DNA from: Rhodosorus marinus
Taxonomy: Eukaryota; Rhodophyta; Stylonematophyceae; Stylonematales; Stylonemataceae
DNA length: 64,000 nucleotides
NCBI GenBank assembly: GCA_029953675.1
Contig: JAMWBK010000003.1
Location: 930,001-994,000 of the forward strand
Reading direction: 5' to 3'
Shown here: positions 22,741-33,124 of the stretch, in pieces
Layout of the letters: each line of letters starts with the position of its first letter
Position numbering within the stretch: the first letter of the stretch is position 1
Program-made: the position numbers and the translations under genes
The notes under the pieces: model-generated
Seen by the model: the letters and a program-made list of their open reading frames with translations, nothing else
Told to the model about the DNA's origin: nothing
The model's database searches: none

Positions 22741-23060
22741 TCCCCTCCTTACTGTCTTTTACTGGTTGCGAAATATTTCTTATAAGAGAAATAATAAAAG
22801 GCTTTATTCACTTTCATGAAGGTTTTTTGTACCCTCCAGATTGATTGTATTAGATTTAGAAATATGGATTCACTGTTGGGACACTGGCAGCATATACTTA
22901 CTCTTTTGATCCTCGCAGACACCCCGCCCCCTTATATTGTTTTAGTGATTGGGAATATTTCTTATAAAAGAAATAATAATGGGCTTTATTCAATGTCCAT
23001 GAGGTTATTTTTATGCCCTCCTGCAATTGTTTTATTTAGAAACGTGGATTGGAGTGCAGA
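22741..23060. repeat. two-copy imperfect direct repeat with conserved hairpin
   Basis: Copy A, about 22741-22880, and copy B, about 22923-23060, are offset by 182 bases. Shared words include AATATTTCTTATAA, AGAAATAATAA, GGCTTTATTCA and a TTTAGAAA-TGGATT word. Each copy holds the same small palindrome, TATTTCT-6 nt-AGAAATA (22774-22793 and 22956-22975). No coding frame spans either copy. Confidence 0.75.
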
Positions 23061-23999
23061 ATCTCATCCCCGTTTATTTGTGGATGTTGAGGAGGGTTGT
23101 GTATGACAGTAGTTTATAGGAAAGGGTTTTGGTTCATCGAAAATTTATTTGAAAAACCTGGATATTACGTGATACTGCTCGAGGTGCGGACGATAGTGGT
23201 AGGTTCCAATCCTTCCGGGGTGACGAGAGCTTTGGATGGGCGGCTTGGGCGGGAGAGGGCTATGGCGGTTGTTGTGAGGACCTACTGACAATTTTTTTAT
23301 TCGCGAAATGGTGAACGTTGAATTTTCTGTCCTGACGATAGAGGTGCGGTTCCAAACATTTTTGGATGTTCAGGGATGATCGCTTGGGCGCTTGGCTTTG
23401 TGAGGGTTTGTCTTTTTCTTTTTGAGCTCCAGTGAAGATATTTATATGTGTGGGGTTCATGGTTGAACAGCAGCTGCAGGAGAGTCAGTAGGATAGGTGC
23501 GCATGAGGTGACCTGTTCGAGAGAACCTCATTCTGAAGAAGAAGGCGTTTGTACTTTTGATGAGGCGAGGGGGTTGTAGACGACGTACAACAAAAAATAA
23601 TTGAAAAATGGAGATTTCCGACGAGCGCAGGGATAGCACGAGGTTCGAGAGGATTTGGACGAGGGTATCGCACTCATCTGAAAAGGGTGACCTGGAACGA
23701 TGCGTCTCCGGGTACGAAGTCGTGGGTGTGTCATTCGTGAACGACTTTGAGGAGAAATCGCATCGCCGGAGATGGGTCGCTCGTCTGTCGTGGGGAGGTG
23801 TCTCAACCCGATTTGTATAGTGATTGTGTGGAACGGACTATAAGCTACTTAATTATTCTCGCCTTTGGCGCGCTTGATAGCAAGCAGTGCGTCCAATTTT
23901 TTTTGCATGAACAAAAAAACAAACCTTCCATTCATAAGGTTCAAAGCTCATAGTCTCGTGTTCCTGGTCAGTTCCTTACTCATTTCCCATGCCAAGAGG

Positions 24000-25741
24000 T
24001 CACTTGACTTGCTCATAAGTGTACTCAAGCCATTCACAAAGCGCCTGAAGGTCTTCAGCCTCTACAGTGGCACCACACCAAATCCGAAGTCCTGGAGGGG
24101 CGTCACGATAGCTGTTGATATCCAGAGCAACGTTCTCTGCCTCAAGAAGCTTCTCCATTTCCTTCACCTTTTCCTTGGGCAGGTCCAGAGTCAGGCACAC
24201 ACTTGTGTTGGATCTGTTAAACATCATTCCGCAGCAGAATCTGTTAGCAATACACGCAGCCGAAATTTGCTTGGGGAGACATTTTTATATCGTGGCTTGG
24301 CTAACCTTATCTTCTCATCAGCAGCCAAGAAGTGAATCCAGCTCCGACTGCCCACGAAGTCCTCAAGGACTTTGAGGTTCCCCATCGATTTGGCCTCAAC
24401 GCCGGGTACCCCGCCGAGGTCCTGGACCCACTTGAGGGCATCCAAGTAGTCCTCTACGCACATCATCGATACAGTGTTGATCACGCTTCCATCAAACAGC
24501 TTCTCATCAAGCTTTCCTTTCTTCGTCATCCTGAAAATTTTCGGCATCGGCCATGGTGGTGTGTAGCTTTCCAGCCTAGGATCATCCACGTAACCAGATT
24601 CGTTCGGAGCAGAAGGTTAGCACTGCGTCAGGCAATGAAATTTAGGGAGAACCTAAGTACCTCTCAATAGCTTTTGGTGATAAGATGATCATCCCATGCG
24701 CAGCTTCACCCCCGAGCACCTTCTGCCAGGAGTATGTAACGACATCGAGTTTGTGCCATGGAAGCGACATGGCGAAGATTCCCGAGGTAGCATCGCATAT
24801 AGTCACACCCTCTCGATCATCCGAAATCCATTCAGCGCCGGCGGGAACCCTTACACCGGAAGTTGTACCATTCCAAGTGAAGACGACGTCATGAGCTGGG
24901 TTGACTTTAGTCAGGTCTGGAAGTTGGCCGTAGTCTGCGGTGATCTCGTTGACTTCCTTGATCTTCAGTTCCTTGACAACGTCACCATACCACCCCTAGA
25001 TTTTCGTCAACAGGGATCCGAGCGTGAGACCTTCGAAAAGTTCATCTATTGCTAAAGAAGCGAGTCTAATCGGAGGCAGACCTTTCCAAAGGATTCCCAG
25101 TGGCAGATATCGACAGGCCTTTCTCCGAGCATGCTCCACATTGCCATTTCAACGGCACCGGTATCTGAGGCCGGCACTATCGCAACCTGATATCCCTCCG
25201 GCAGTCCCAAGAGGCTCTTGGTTAACGAATACGCTTCCCTTACGACACATAACAAGTAGTCAAATCAGCGACATGCAAAGGAGGTTTCGGTACTGGACGG
25301 AATCATTGTTCAGGCAACGAAACACCAAAGCAGGATTTGGATCTCACCTGAGCTTCCCTATGGCTAGCTTCGAGCGATGAGATCTACCCAGAGGAGCATC
25401 TGCGAGCGCATCCAATGAATACCCTGGTCGCTTCTTGCAAGGACCGGACGAGAAGCAGGGTGACAAAGGCTTCTGGGTCGGCTTGGAAACCGCGGCCGCC
25501 GGTTTTGAGTCAGAAATCACCTGCAGACAATACGACCATTCCTTAAGAAACGAGACAAAACAAACAGGCAATACATCGCGAAACCTCGAGTTCGGACATC
25601 GAGAACCAAAATCCTCACCATTCTCAATCGACCCGATCCCACCGCAGGTCTTCTATTTCTCACGAGAATATTCCTCTCTAATCCCGGACGAACAGCACTA
25701 CCTACTCCCAGAAACCCAGACACAAAACAAGATCCGTGCAT
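24000..25741 (-). CDS. SERC: phosphoserine aminotransferase, SerC type 2, plastid leader
   Basis: Six exons, 25619-25741, 25348-25520, 25082-25238, 24661-24995, 24306-24575 and 24000-24213, give 423 residues. The enzyme transaminates 3-phosphohydroxypyruvate with glutamate in serine synthesis, using pyridoxal phosphate; the Schiff-base lysine is Lys243 in [14 protein letters not shown]. The sequence follows the Methanosarcina/alphaproteobacterial SerC type: [87 protein letters not shown]. The usual plant/E. coli SerC type lacks these blocks. The first 60 residues precede the enzyme and are rich in Ser, Arg, Val and Gly with no acids early on, as in a plastid transit peptide; targeting is inferred. 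The first exon is joined by its own intron (98 nt), a layout often seen for added leaders. Introns are 85-109 nt. Confidence 0.93.
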
Positions 25742-27179
25742 CCTATTCCTTCACAACCGGTACCCTACCCGGATCTACTCACAGCCCTCAAACAAACAAA
25801 TCACACCTTGCCACCCCACCCGAAACCTCTTCAAAAACTCTCCTCCCCCTCCTCCCTTTCGGTCCGCCAGTTCCCCGACCCTCACCCAACTACTGGAGAC
25901 CAGATCCTCCTCAGTTTTTATCCTCCCAACCCGACCCCCCCCCCTACCTCCGCAAAACATATATATGTATATAATTTCCTAACCAAATTTCATCAGAGAA
26001 CGTGTAAACTTTCGATGACAAATCTTGTCACTCATTTCTGTACCGTTCCCGCGGGATTCTTTCTAAAAAGCCACCCACCGTCCATCAATGCCGTCCAACG
26101 CAAAACCCGATTAAACATTGAAAACATGAATAATCGTCATCTACTATTCAGTCAATTAAACTCTAAATAGCTCCTAATATAAATATAATAAATTATTTGG
26201 TGTCAAATTGACTAGATTGGAGTGTGACTCTTAAAAGTTTTTAGGATGAGGTCATCTTGTATCGTTCAAGTGGAATATATCGTTATAGTCGGAATACAAA
26301 CTAAATTATTGAAATATTATGGACTACTATTAAGGTTTTATCGGTCTGTCGCATCGGCGGATGGAAATCCCGACGGGGGGGGGAAGGGGTTGGAATCTAC
26401 TACTTTTTATTGCCATTTAGGACACGTGGCATTTATTTGTTAGTTAAAATTATGTTGGAGGAGTATAATTGGTGAAAAATGTCACCGGCTTTTTGCTAAC
26501 CAATTGTTTACGAGAATGAGATATTCAGTTGACCAATTGGATGGGTTGAAATGGATACAAGTTCAGATTGGAGTTTCGTGTGAAAAGCCATCGGAGATGT
26601 TGGTCAGCAGCAGTGGCAAGGTGTTGGAAAGGCTGGGGTTCCCATTCTCGAGGGGAACCATCAAGATCGTCGACATGAAGATAGAAGCAGGACGAGGTTT
26701 CCAGTTCTCACTGAGACTACTATCCCCTGCCACTCCACTCCACTGTTGTGAACGGACTAGTTTCTAAGCCCCACAACTACCTTGTGCCAGAGAACCAACA
26801 CCTCCCACGGGTCGCTGTGGTGGCCATCTTCTGCTGAACAGGCGAAGGTTTGGTCCAGATATTCCACAGCATTATGTTCCACTGAATTCTAGCGAAACTT
26901 GGCGTGTCTGTGTGATGTACCTACAAGAGAACTGCTGTTTCAAGACTAGCACCACGACATTCGCAGCTAAGTAGCCCAAGTGGGGTCCTAAGAGAGGTTT
27001 TCGAGGTGACTGAGGATTTTATATGAATGCTATAGAAGTAGGGCTGGAACATCTGGCGCGGATGCAGGGATCGGTTTGTGAGAAGGGCTGAGAAGCAAAA
27101 TTTTTGTTTTCGCTGTTTTTCATCTTTTACCGCAGACGTCTGACTATATCTACGCACGAATTGGGCTCTGCGTTGTTGA
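25742..27179. other. intergenic region
   Basis: About 1.4 kb. The first 250 bases are C-rich on the plus strand and hold the promoter of the aminotransferase gene; 26160-26320 is AT-rich. The 87-codon plus frame at 26504-26767 was not recognised. No repeat of note. Confidence 0.45.
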
Positions 27180-28619
27180 TCAAGAATGGTTTACCAGTCG
27201 CCACACTGTTAATCCAGCATGTGAGAGGAAGATTGCGCTGGCACTGGAGAGTACTCCGAGAGATATTTTCGTCTTGGTGTTGAGCTCAGCATCATCGACA
27301 TAGAACCTGTCCGTGGGCTTCTGATCCTCTCTGCCCCCGGTTCCCGGGCCGACATCTGCGACTGAGAAGGTGGTGGCATTGTGATAGACAAGAGGGGAAA
27401 GTTTTCGATCTTGGCCTTCAATGACCGCACAGGAGAGAAGATCATCTCCATCTGCTGCAATGTCGAGCAGTGGGCGTCTGAAGTTCATAGACTTCGGCTT
27501 GTAAAGCCAGTGCAAGAGATTCCACGAACGGGGGCCTTCAATCGAGAAAATTGATACCTTTCGAGTCTGCATTGAAACATCCGACACCGCAAGCATCTTA
27601 TCTGTCACCGCGATGCTGTGCCCGTAACGCCTGGGAGTCAAGCCGTACAAGAAGTAGTCGTTAACCACCAATTCCTGGATATCAGCTACCCCGCCAGCAT
27701 TAAGCGATGCGACTAGCACAGAATGTCTGAACTGGCAATTCTTGCACCCGAGAACAGCTTTTGTCCTGGAGACAGCCACAGAGCCTTTGAATTCTTTTTC
27801 TCCTGGAAGAGGTTCGTCTTTTCGTTCAGGGGTATGAAATGGCCAAGGAGGAAAGGATACTATTTCCGGAAACTTCATTACTCTTGCTGGCTTCCAACCG
27901 GATGCATCCCTGCTGAAGATCATGCCCAGTATTCGAACTTCTGAATGCAGTGCGACAATTCCCCACGAAATCCCGAATTCAAGCTCTCCGAAACTAGTTA
28001 CAGAGCCCAAAACACGCCCTGAATCTTCAAACCCTCCCAAGTGCTGAACAGTGCTGACGGGCAGCTGTTGCGAGAGCTCTAAACTCCCGCTTTTGGTGCG
28101 GAAGTACCATTGTATCAACTCCCTTGATGAAACGGCGAGAAATCTATTGCTAGCTGACAAACTCTGCCCAAATTGAGAGTGATCAGCTTCAACCACTTGC
28201 TTTTTCTGTCCGTCGTAGTACGCGGTTACTTCTCCGCCGTGACCCGGCCGGTATGCCCCAAAAAAGCTCCACATACCGAACACAGCGACGCCAGATGCCA
28301 CCCAGTCCTTCGCTTCTGTACTCGGGAACTCGACGGCAACGTTTTTCCAGGTTCCCTCGTCCTGCCTAAGGATAAACACACGCCCTCGTCCCGCGTGAGA
28401 GTTGGCACTGATTGCCATCCGACTGGAGTGCCACGCTACTGACGCCTGCTTAACTCCTGGTCCAAGCGGATCGTCCAGCACGTCTTGAATATCCAGAGGT
28501 TGGACATCCCTCCGAACCGCCAAAGATCTCGCGTCGAAGTTAAGCCCGTTAACAAGAGAACAGAGGCTTATGACCAGAAGAATCACCCAGAGGCTCCCTC
28601 CCTTCACCGTGAAACCCAT
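27180..28619 (-). CDS. secreted or membrane-anchored beta-propeller-like protein
   Basis: A single exon of 479 codons. ATG 28619 is chosen because it places a clean signal peptide at the N-terminus (SLWVILLVISLCSLVNG); the frame continues upstream to 28688 only through a GTG. The body contains repeated units of the kind seen in FG-GAP/integrin-alpha propellers: WHSSRMAISANSHAGRGRVF, QFGQSLSASNRFLAVSS, RYGHSIAVTDKMLAVSD. Each has a hydrophobic strand, a short loop and an aromatic or Gly turn. I count about five such units. A C-terminal hydrophobic stretch (SLGVLSSASAIFLSHAG) would fit a membrane anchor or a GPI signal. No enzyme motif is visible. Its role is unknown; a cell-surface or matrix protein is the simplest guess. 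The fold call is from the pattern only. Confidence 0.7.
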   Translation of the reverse strand: MGFTVKGGSLWVILLVISLCSLVNGLNFDARSLAVRRDVQPLDIQDVLDDPLGPGVKQASVAWHSSRMAISANSHAGRGRVFILRQDEGTWKNVAVEFPSTEAKDWVASGVAVFGMWSFFGAYRPGHGGEVTAYYDGQKKQVVEADHSQFGQSLSASNRFLAVSSRELIQWYFRTKSGSLELSQQLPVSTVQHLGGFEDSGRVLGSVTSFGELEFGISWGIVALHSEVRILGMIFSRDASGWKPARVMKFPEIVSFPPWPFHTPERKDEPLPGEKEFKGSVAVSRTKAVLGCKNCQFRHSVLVASLNAGGVADIQELVVNDYFLYGLTPRRYGHSIAVTDKMLAVSDVSMQTRKVSIFSIEGPRSWNLLHWLYKPKSMNFRRPLLDIAADGDDLLSCAVIEGQDRKLSPLVYHNATTFSVADVGPGTGGREDQKPTDRFYVDDAELNTKTKISLGVLSSASAIFLSHAGLTVWRLVNHS

Positions 28620-29581
28620 CGGCGAGACCCCAACTGAAGGACAGCGAGATTTTGGAGCTGAAAACGTCCTCCAGCGTTTTCTCAGCACTCACGAAACGTA
28701 CAACTCATCAGAAAACGCCAGCACTACGCAGCTATGGTTGGCTATCCCTCCCAACCCCAACCCCAAGGACACCCTACCATGTCATTATCCATTCTTATCG
28801 AGCCGACCAAAACACTCAATGGCAGTATCCCCAAAATTCAATTAATGAAAATTATTGTCATGCCCCTTCGTAGAACCCAATCATCACATGATGTGACAAA
28901 TCAGAAAATCTCATTATACAAATTAAAATTTGACGCGCGTCAAAGAGTCACCGATTGGAAAATAAATGACAGAAATACAACGTGAACGGATTCGTAGCAT
29001 AATTTGTACAGTATTATTATACTAGTGTACCAATGAAAACTCTTAATCGTGATTTATAGAATAAATTAGATCGAGTTCAGTTCTGATCAACCTAGGCGCG
29101 TTGGTTCTCTGTCGCTTTAGTAGGCGGAGCAACACTGTACGATCGGCCAGTGCGATTTCGCTAGATCTTTGGTCAGAGAGAACGATTGTTAAGCAAAGTG
29201 GACTGACTACCTGCAAGAAATGGATCTGTGCCCCTGACAAGATCCATTCTGTCGGGAGAATTGCTCAGTTTCGATGCTGAGGTAGCGATCTAAAGACGAC
29301 CACGAATGGTTTTAGTGATCAGTTGAAAAACTCGATTTGAGATCAGGTAGTGAGCATGAAGAAGCCTGGGTTACAGAGGACTAGGGGACATAGAGCCTCT
29401 TTTTTTTTAATTTGGTATGTTCGAAGTTTCAATCGATTCGAGCTCTTGATGCGGTGAAGTCGGGGTTGCAGTCGCTTTTGGCAAGACAATGGCTCTTGCC
29501 AAAAAGCCTCGGGACCACATACAATCTGTTCCTGGTTCGTTTAGAAGCGAGCAGGTGCCAACATGTCTGGAACTACTGAAT
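28620..29581. other. intergenic region
   Basis: 962 bases between two minus-strand genes: the promoter of the propeller-like gene on the left and the 3' UTR of 6-phosphogluconolactonase on the right. AT-rich, with no gene recognised. Confidence 0.5.
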
Positions 29582-30724
29582 CTAGTTCTTCAACCCGTCT
29601 GCTGCGTCCTGGTCGATGAACCACGTCACTGAACCGTTGGAGGGCCTAACAAGTTTTGCGGGAAGTTCCGAGTTCGGATCCTTGCACGTACGTACAAAAC
29701 AGGTGTGTTTGGCAAAAACGACATTTGTCAGAAGACGAAAGTTTAAAGCGGAGAATTGATATGCGATCCCTAGCCATACCTTCAGTATTGACCTCATTGC
29801 ATCCTTCTTGGAGGACCCAGTGCTGACGAAAACGACTTCCTTGGCGGCGTTCAAAACGGGGTAGGTGAGAGTCACTCTCTCAGGTGGAGGCTTCGGAGAG
29901 TCTAGAATGTGTGCTACCGTCTTGGAATTCTCCTGCAACTATTCACGTTGAACAAGTTTGCAACGAACGGAGTTAGTCTAAGCACCGCATTTGTCTAAAC
30001 CGATCTCAGCTGCTTACCAAAGGATGCCCAGGGAAAAGGGAGCAGGTATGTCCATCCGGTCCAATGCCCAAGAACAAAAGATCTGTAGTTTTGAAACAAA
30101 GCGTTAGCGCATGGATGCCTTTGCTCAAAACTGAATTCGGGTATCTCACCGAAAACAGGAATTCCCTCGCCAATACCAGCCTCCAAAGATTTAGCATACG
30201 CAGCGGCACATTCTTCCGGGGTAAGAGAAGGATCAATGGGGTATATCTGGGAAAGAAGAAGGCCATCCTTGAGCAAATCCGGTGAACTCGCGTGGTTTCT
30301 GCGGAGCGAGCTCGCTTTTCGTCCATACCTGGTCTGCCGGAATGTCCACTTTGTCGAACAGCTCCGTTTTGGAAAGGCCATAGTTTGAATCTTCATGATC
30401 CAAGGGCACACATCTTTCATCAGCAAAATAAACATGCCAAGACGAGAACTCGGCGCGAGTTTTACAATCGTCCGTGACCAGGTCCTTAGCCAGTGTCTTC
30501 GGGAGCGATCCTCCAGAGAGCGCGACTACAAACTTCCCCTTTTCCCTTTTCGCTTCAGCTGCTTTCTGGATAACGAACTCGGCAAGCTGCTTCGAGAGGA
30601 CATCCTTTGTCGCAGAGATCTGCAGACTAATGCTTCCTTCCGCTTGCATCGTGACTGATCGACCCCGACTACAATTTTGAACTCTCCGTCGAAGTGTAAA
30701 GCTGTTACTGACAACAAATCCCAT
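29582..30724 (-). CDS. PGL: 6-phosphogluconolactonase
   Basis: Five exons, 30329-30724, 30150-30246, 30018-30082, 29780-29938 and 29582-29680, give 271 residues. The enzyme hydrolyses 6-phosphogluconolactone, the second step of the oxidative pentose phosphate pathway. Family motifs in order: [15 protein letters not shown] at about 65-79, [20 protein letters not shown] at 96-115, then after splicing [20 protein letters not shown], then [18 protein letters not shown], then [18 protein letters not shown]. The His of GPDGHT is the proposed catalytic residue. The first 26 residues ([20 protein letters not shown]) are basic and hydroxyl-rich and may be a plastid leader; a second ATG lies at codon 26. 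Two AG acceptors 6 nt apart precede exon 4 (29939 and 29933), so two protein forms differing by Leu-Gln are possible. Confidence 0.94.
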
Positions 30725-31586
30725 GAGAAATCTTAGTCTCCTTCAATACCGTCACCTCGTGGCCCTCTCTCCTCTCCGTCTTTGAAGAGCATAAAGGCCA
30801 ACTGACTTTGCTTAATCCCGCACCGAGCTTGCATAGTGACACTTACATAAGAACTTATATGAATCTTCGTTTTTATTTCCATTACAACATATAACAACGA
30901 CGCAAAAGCTTTCTAAATGGATCAATACAAAGTGGTTGTGATAGTTACAATATTTTACTCTTTCGGTGTTTTTTTGTAGATTTTGGTAAGATATTTTGTA
31001 CGGTGCAGGTCGATTCATCTTGGTGAAGGTTTCCGTCGAAATAGGTCGCGAAGACAAGGTATTGTGAAGCTTGACTTGGACGGGTATGCCATATCGTCGT
31101 TAGCGATGCCTCATAATGATACAACCTTGGACTGTATAACTTGCTCCAGTACGAGCTTAATGCATAGGTCGCTAAAAACAAGAGTTAGCAGGGCCGAAAT
31201 GGGGAGAGGGATATGAGAGAGAAGAGGGGCAGCTGTGAATAAGTGCGATTTCCGGGATAATCTCTATCGTGGCTATGCGACTTCAGTCGACACCGCGCGG
31301 ATCTCTGCGAGCCGCTTCGGTGATTTACCAGTGCTCGCCCCAGCGCCGGAGTACTGGCTGCCATTGTCTACGACTGGACAGCTCAACGGACCTGACTACG
31401 GGAGGATTCCTGACCAGCTGATTTGTATTCCCCACGTTGGCGTCAACACGAAGCGCCCCAGTCGCTCCGGTCGGGGTTTACGGCTTTCAGAGAGTGTTCT
31501 GCCATTACGTTCATGGCGACTTCAGAAAACTCACAAACCCAACCGTGTTCGGGCGCGAGCGGAAAACCCGAACCCTTGCTTCGAAT
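30725..31586. other. intergenic region
   Basis: 862 bases. The left part holds the promoter of 6-phosphogluconolactonase. Plus-strand frames at 31235-31651 and its neighbours were not recognised and overlap the tentative minus-strand gene to the right. Confidence 0.45.
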
Positions 31587-32576
31587 CTACCGTACATCTA
31601 TCAGGACAGCTTCCAGCCTTGTGTCCTCACCACGCCGGGGCCTTGCATTGAAGAATCTCTCCTCCATTCCCGCAAATGGGTCCAGTCTCGCAGCCCAAAC
31701 CTGACAGCAAGTGCAAGGACAAGGCGGTGGGCAGGAGAGATTAGCCGAAAACTCTGCATCCATTCCGACGTGAGGCACAAATGATGATGCTGAATGTGCG
31801 TGCGGAAGGAAAACAGAAATAAACCGGGCTCATATCCTCTCCCGTCATTTCTGACTCCTAATGCTTGACTATGAAGACAAACTTTGTGTTTAAGACTTGT
31901 GATCCTTGGGTCTTGCTTCTGCCCCTCCGTTGAGTGCTGACATAGGGAAGTCAGTTCCTCCATCATTGCCGACCTCCGCAGCTCATTATCCGGGCTCGCA
32001 AAAGCTTCCTTTAGATTCTTCAGTCCCGGGTGCTCTTCTGTATTTGTGTGCATGACATCACCTGCCGCTGCTGCATGCCGTAGCTGACCCGTTCTCGGTG
32101 GGCTCATGACTTGTGTCCTGTGGCAGGTTCTCACTGCTATCTCTCATCAACTTCTCTGCCATTGGCCCGGCAGTATTTCCTGTAGCCTCATGGGCGTCAC
32201 GTGCCACGGCTTCCTTCACGTAGCTAACCTCGACGACTTTACTGAAGATGTAGTTTTGACCAAGTAGGTGTCCAAGAAAACCGTAGCGAACCCTGGTTGA
32301 GTACCCTCCGTCAGCCAATACTCCAAACTCCTACAACGCCTCTGATTCCAACAACTCCACAGGTTTGAGCCCAGGTGGAAAAACCTGTGGAGTTGTTGGA
32401 ATCTGAGGACACTAGAAAAATTCAAGCCAGGCTCGATCACCTACCGCTCTGTCAGAACGGGAGGACCGCAACAATTGAACGCCTAAAGATAATCCCCGTC
32501 GAGTTTGCCCAAGTCTTCCCAGAAACTCGGAGCTCGTGCTAGCCCTCAAAAGCCACACACTCAGTCCAGTGAGAAC
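31587..32576 (-). CDS. tentative multi-exon gene, weakly SAPS-like
   Basis: Four minus-strand segments join in frame, all at phase 0: about 32445-32576, 32229-32330, 31883-32083 and 31587-31700. The introns are 32331-32444, 32084-32228 and 31701-31882. Splice words are good for the first (GTAGGT...TTGTAG) and second (GTTAGC...GGTCAG) and weaker for the third. The joined protein is about 162 residues, with a 5' end I could not find. The exon reading RVRYGFLGHLLGQNYIF recalls the GYMGHLT motif of SAPS proteins (phosphatase 6 regulatory subunits), but the resemblance is weak. A-rich repeats lie immediately upstream of the first segment, so the gene may be truncated or decaying. The first intron is mostly a hairpin. 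Confidence 0.3.
32339..32408 (-). ncRNA. 28-bp-stem hairpin inside a 114-nt intron (mirtron-like candidate)
   Basis: Arms 32339-32366 and 32381-32408 pair at 27 of 28 positions (one T-T mismatch) around a 14-nt loop. They lie inside the proposed intron 32331-32444 of the minus-strand gene, 8 nt from its acceptor. Stem and loop make up 70 of the 114 intron bases. That geometry resembles a tailed mirtron or a small-RNA precursor. The hairpin itself is certain; transcription and processing are inference. Confidence 0.5.
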
Positions 32577-32917
32577 CTCAACCAAACGAATGTCGCCCAG
32601 GAGAAAAAGAAAAAAACTGACACCAAAAGCTGGGATGGTGTCTTTTTCTTCTTCCGGCAAACGGCCACTTCTCCACACACCACCCTGTGGCGTTCGGGGA
32701 GGGCTAAAAGAAAACAAAAAAAACCTGATTGTCGAGTAATATCCAAAATCGAAGTCAGACATAAAAAAAAACAAAAACACCCACTTACAAACCCAACCGA
32801 AGAAAAAATTTGCGGGGTTGTGGCGCATCCCCTTCAATCCCTTACCTTGCCCACCGCCCCCCCAAAAAAAAAAAAACAGAACGGGGCTCAAATTGCAGAA
32901 ACGCAACAACCTCCCTC

Positions 32918-33080
32918 GGATCCCTTGCCGAGCAAAAGAAAAGAAAAGGACACCTCTTCAAATGGCCAGAGCGGCATCGCTGGATCCATTGCCGATGGCA
33001 ACAAAAAAAGGGGAAAAAAACAGCTCTTTTCAAATGGCCAGAGCGGCATCGAGCGGGAGGTCCCTTGCCGAGCAAAAAAA
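32918..33080. repeat. about 70-bp tandem repeat, 2.3 copies
   Basis: Each unit starts near GGATCC(C/A)TTGCCGA, runs through an A-rich spacer and ends TCAAATGGCCAGAGCGGCAT. Copies of that last word start at 32958 and 33030; TCCCTTGCCGAGCAAAA starts at 32921 and 33061. Sequence between the conserved words varies in length. Confidence 0.8.
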
Positions 33081-33124
33081 GAAATAAGGCACAAGTTATC
33101 ACGAAATAAGGCACAAGTTATCAC
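33081..33124. repeat. 22-bp perfect tandem repeat, two copies
   Basis: Two identical 22-base units, 33081-33102 and 33103-33124, each containing AAGGCACAAGTTATCAC. They abut the 70-bp repeat array on its right. Confidence 0.9.

Larger units (their letters stand above)
20105..23999. other. 3.9-kb region without a recognised gene
   Basis: Open frames exist (for example 109 codons, minus, 20299-20628; 70 codons, plus, 20977-21189) but none resembles a known family or splices into a longer frame that I could follow. From 22390 to 23100 the DNA is AT-rich. It contains a hairpin at 20731-20765 and a duplicated module at 22741-23060, listed separately. The right end (25742 side excluded) is 3' of the aminotransferase gene. 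Confidence 0.45.

Noticed and set aside
32412-32909. 165-codon minus-strand frame with Phe runs
   Set aside because: Most of it is the complement of A-rich repeat DNA; only its last 44 codons (32445-32576) are kept as a tentative exon.
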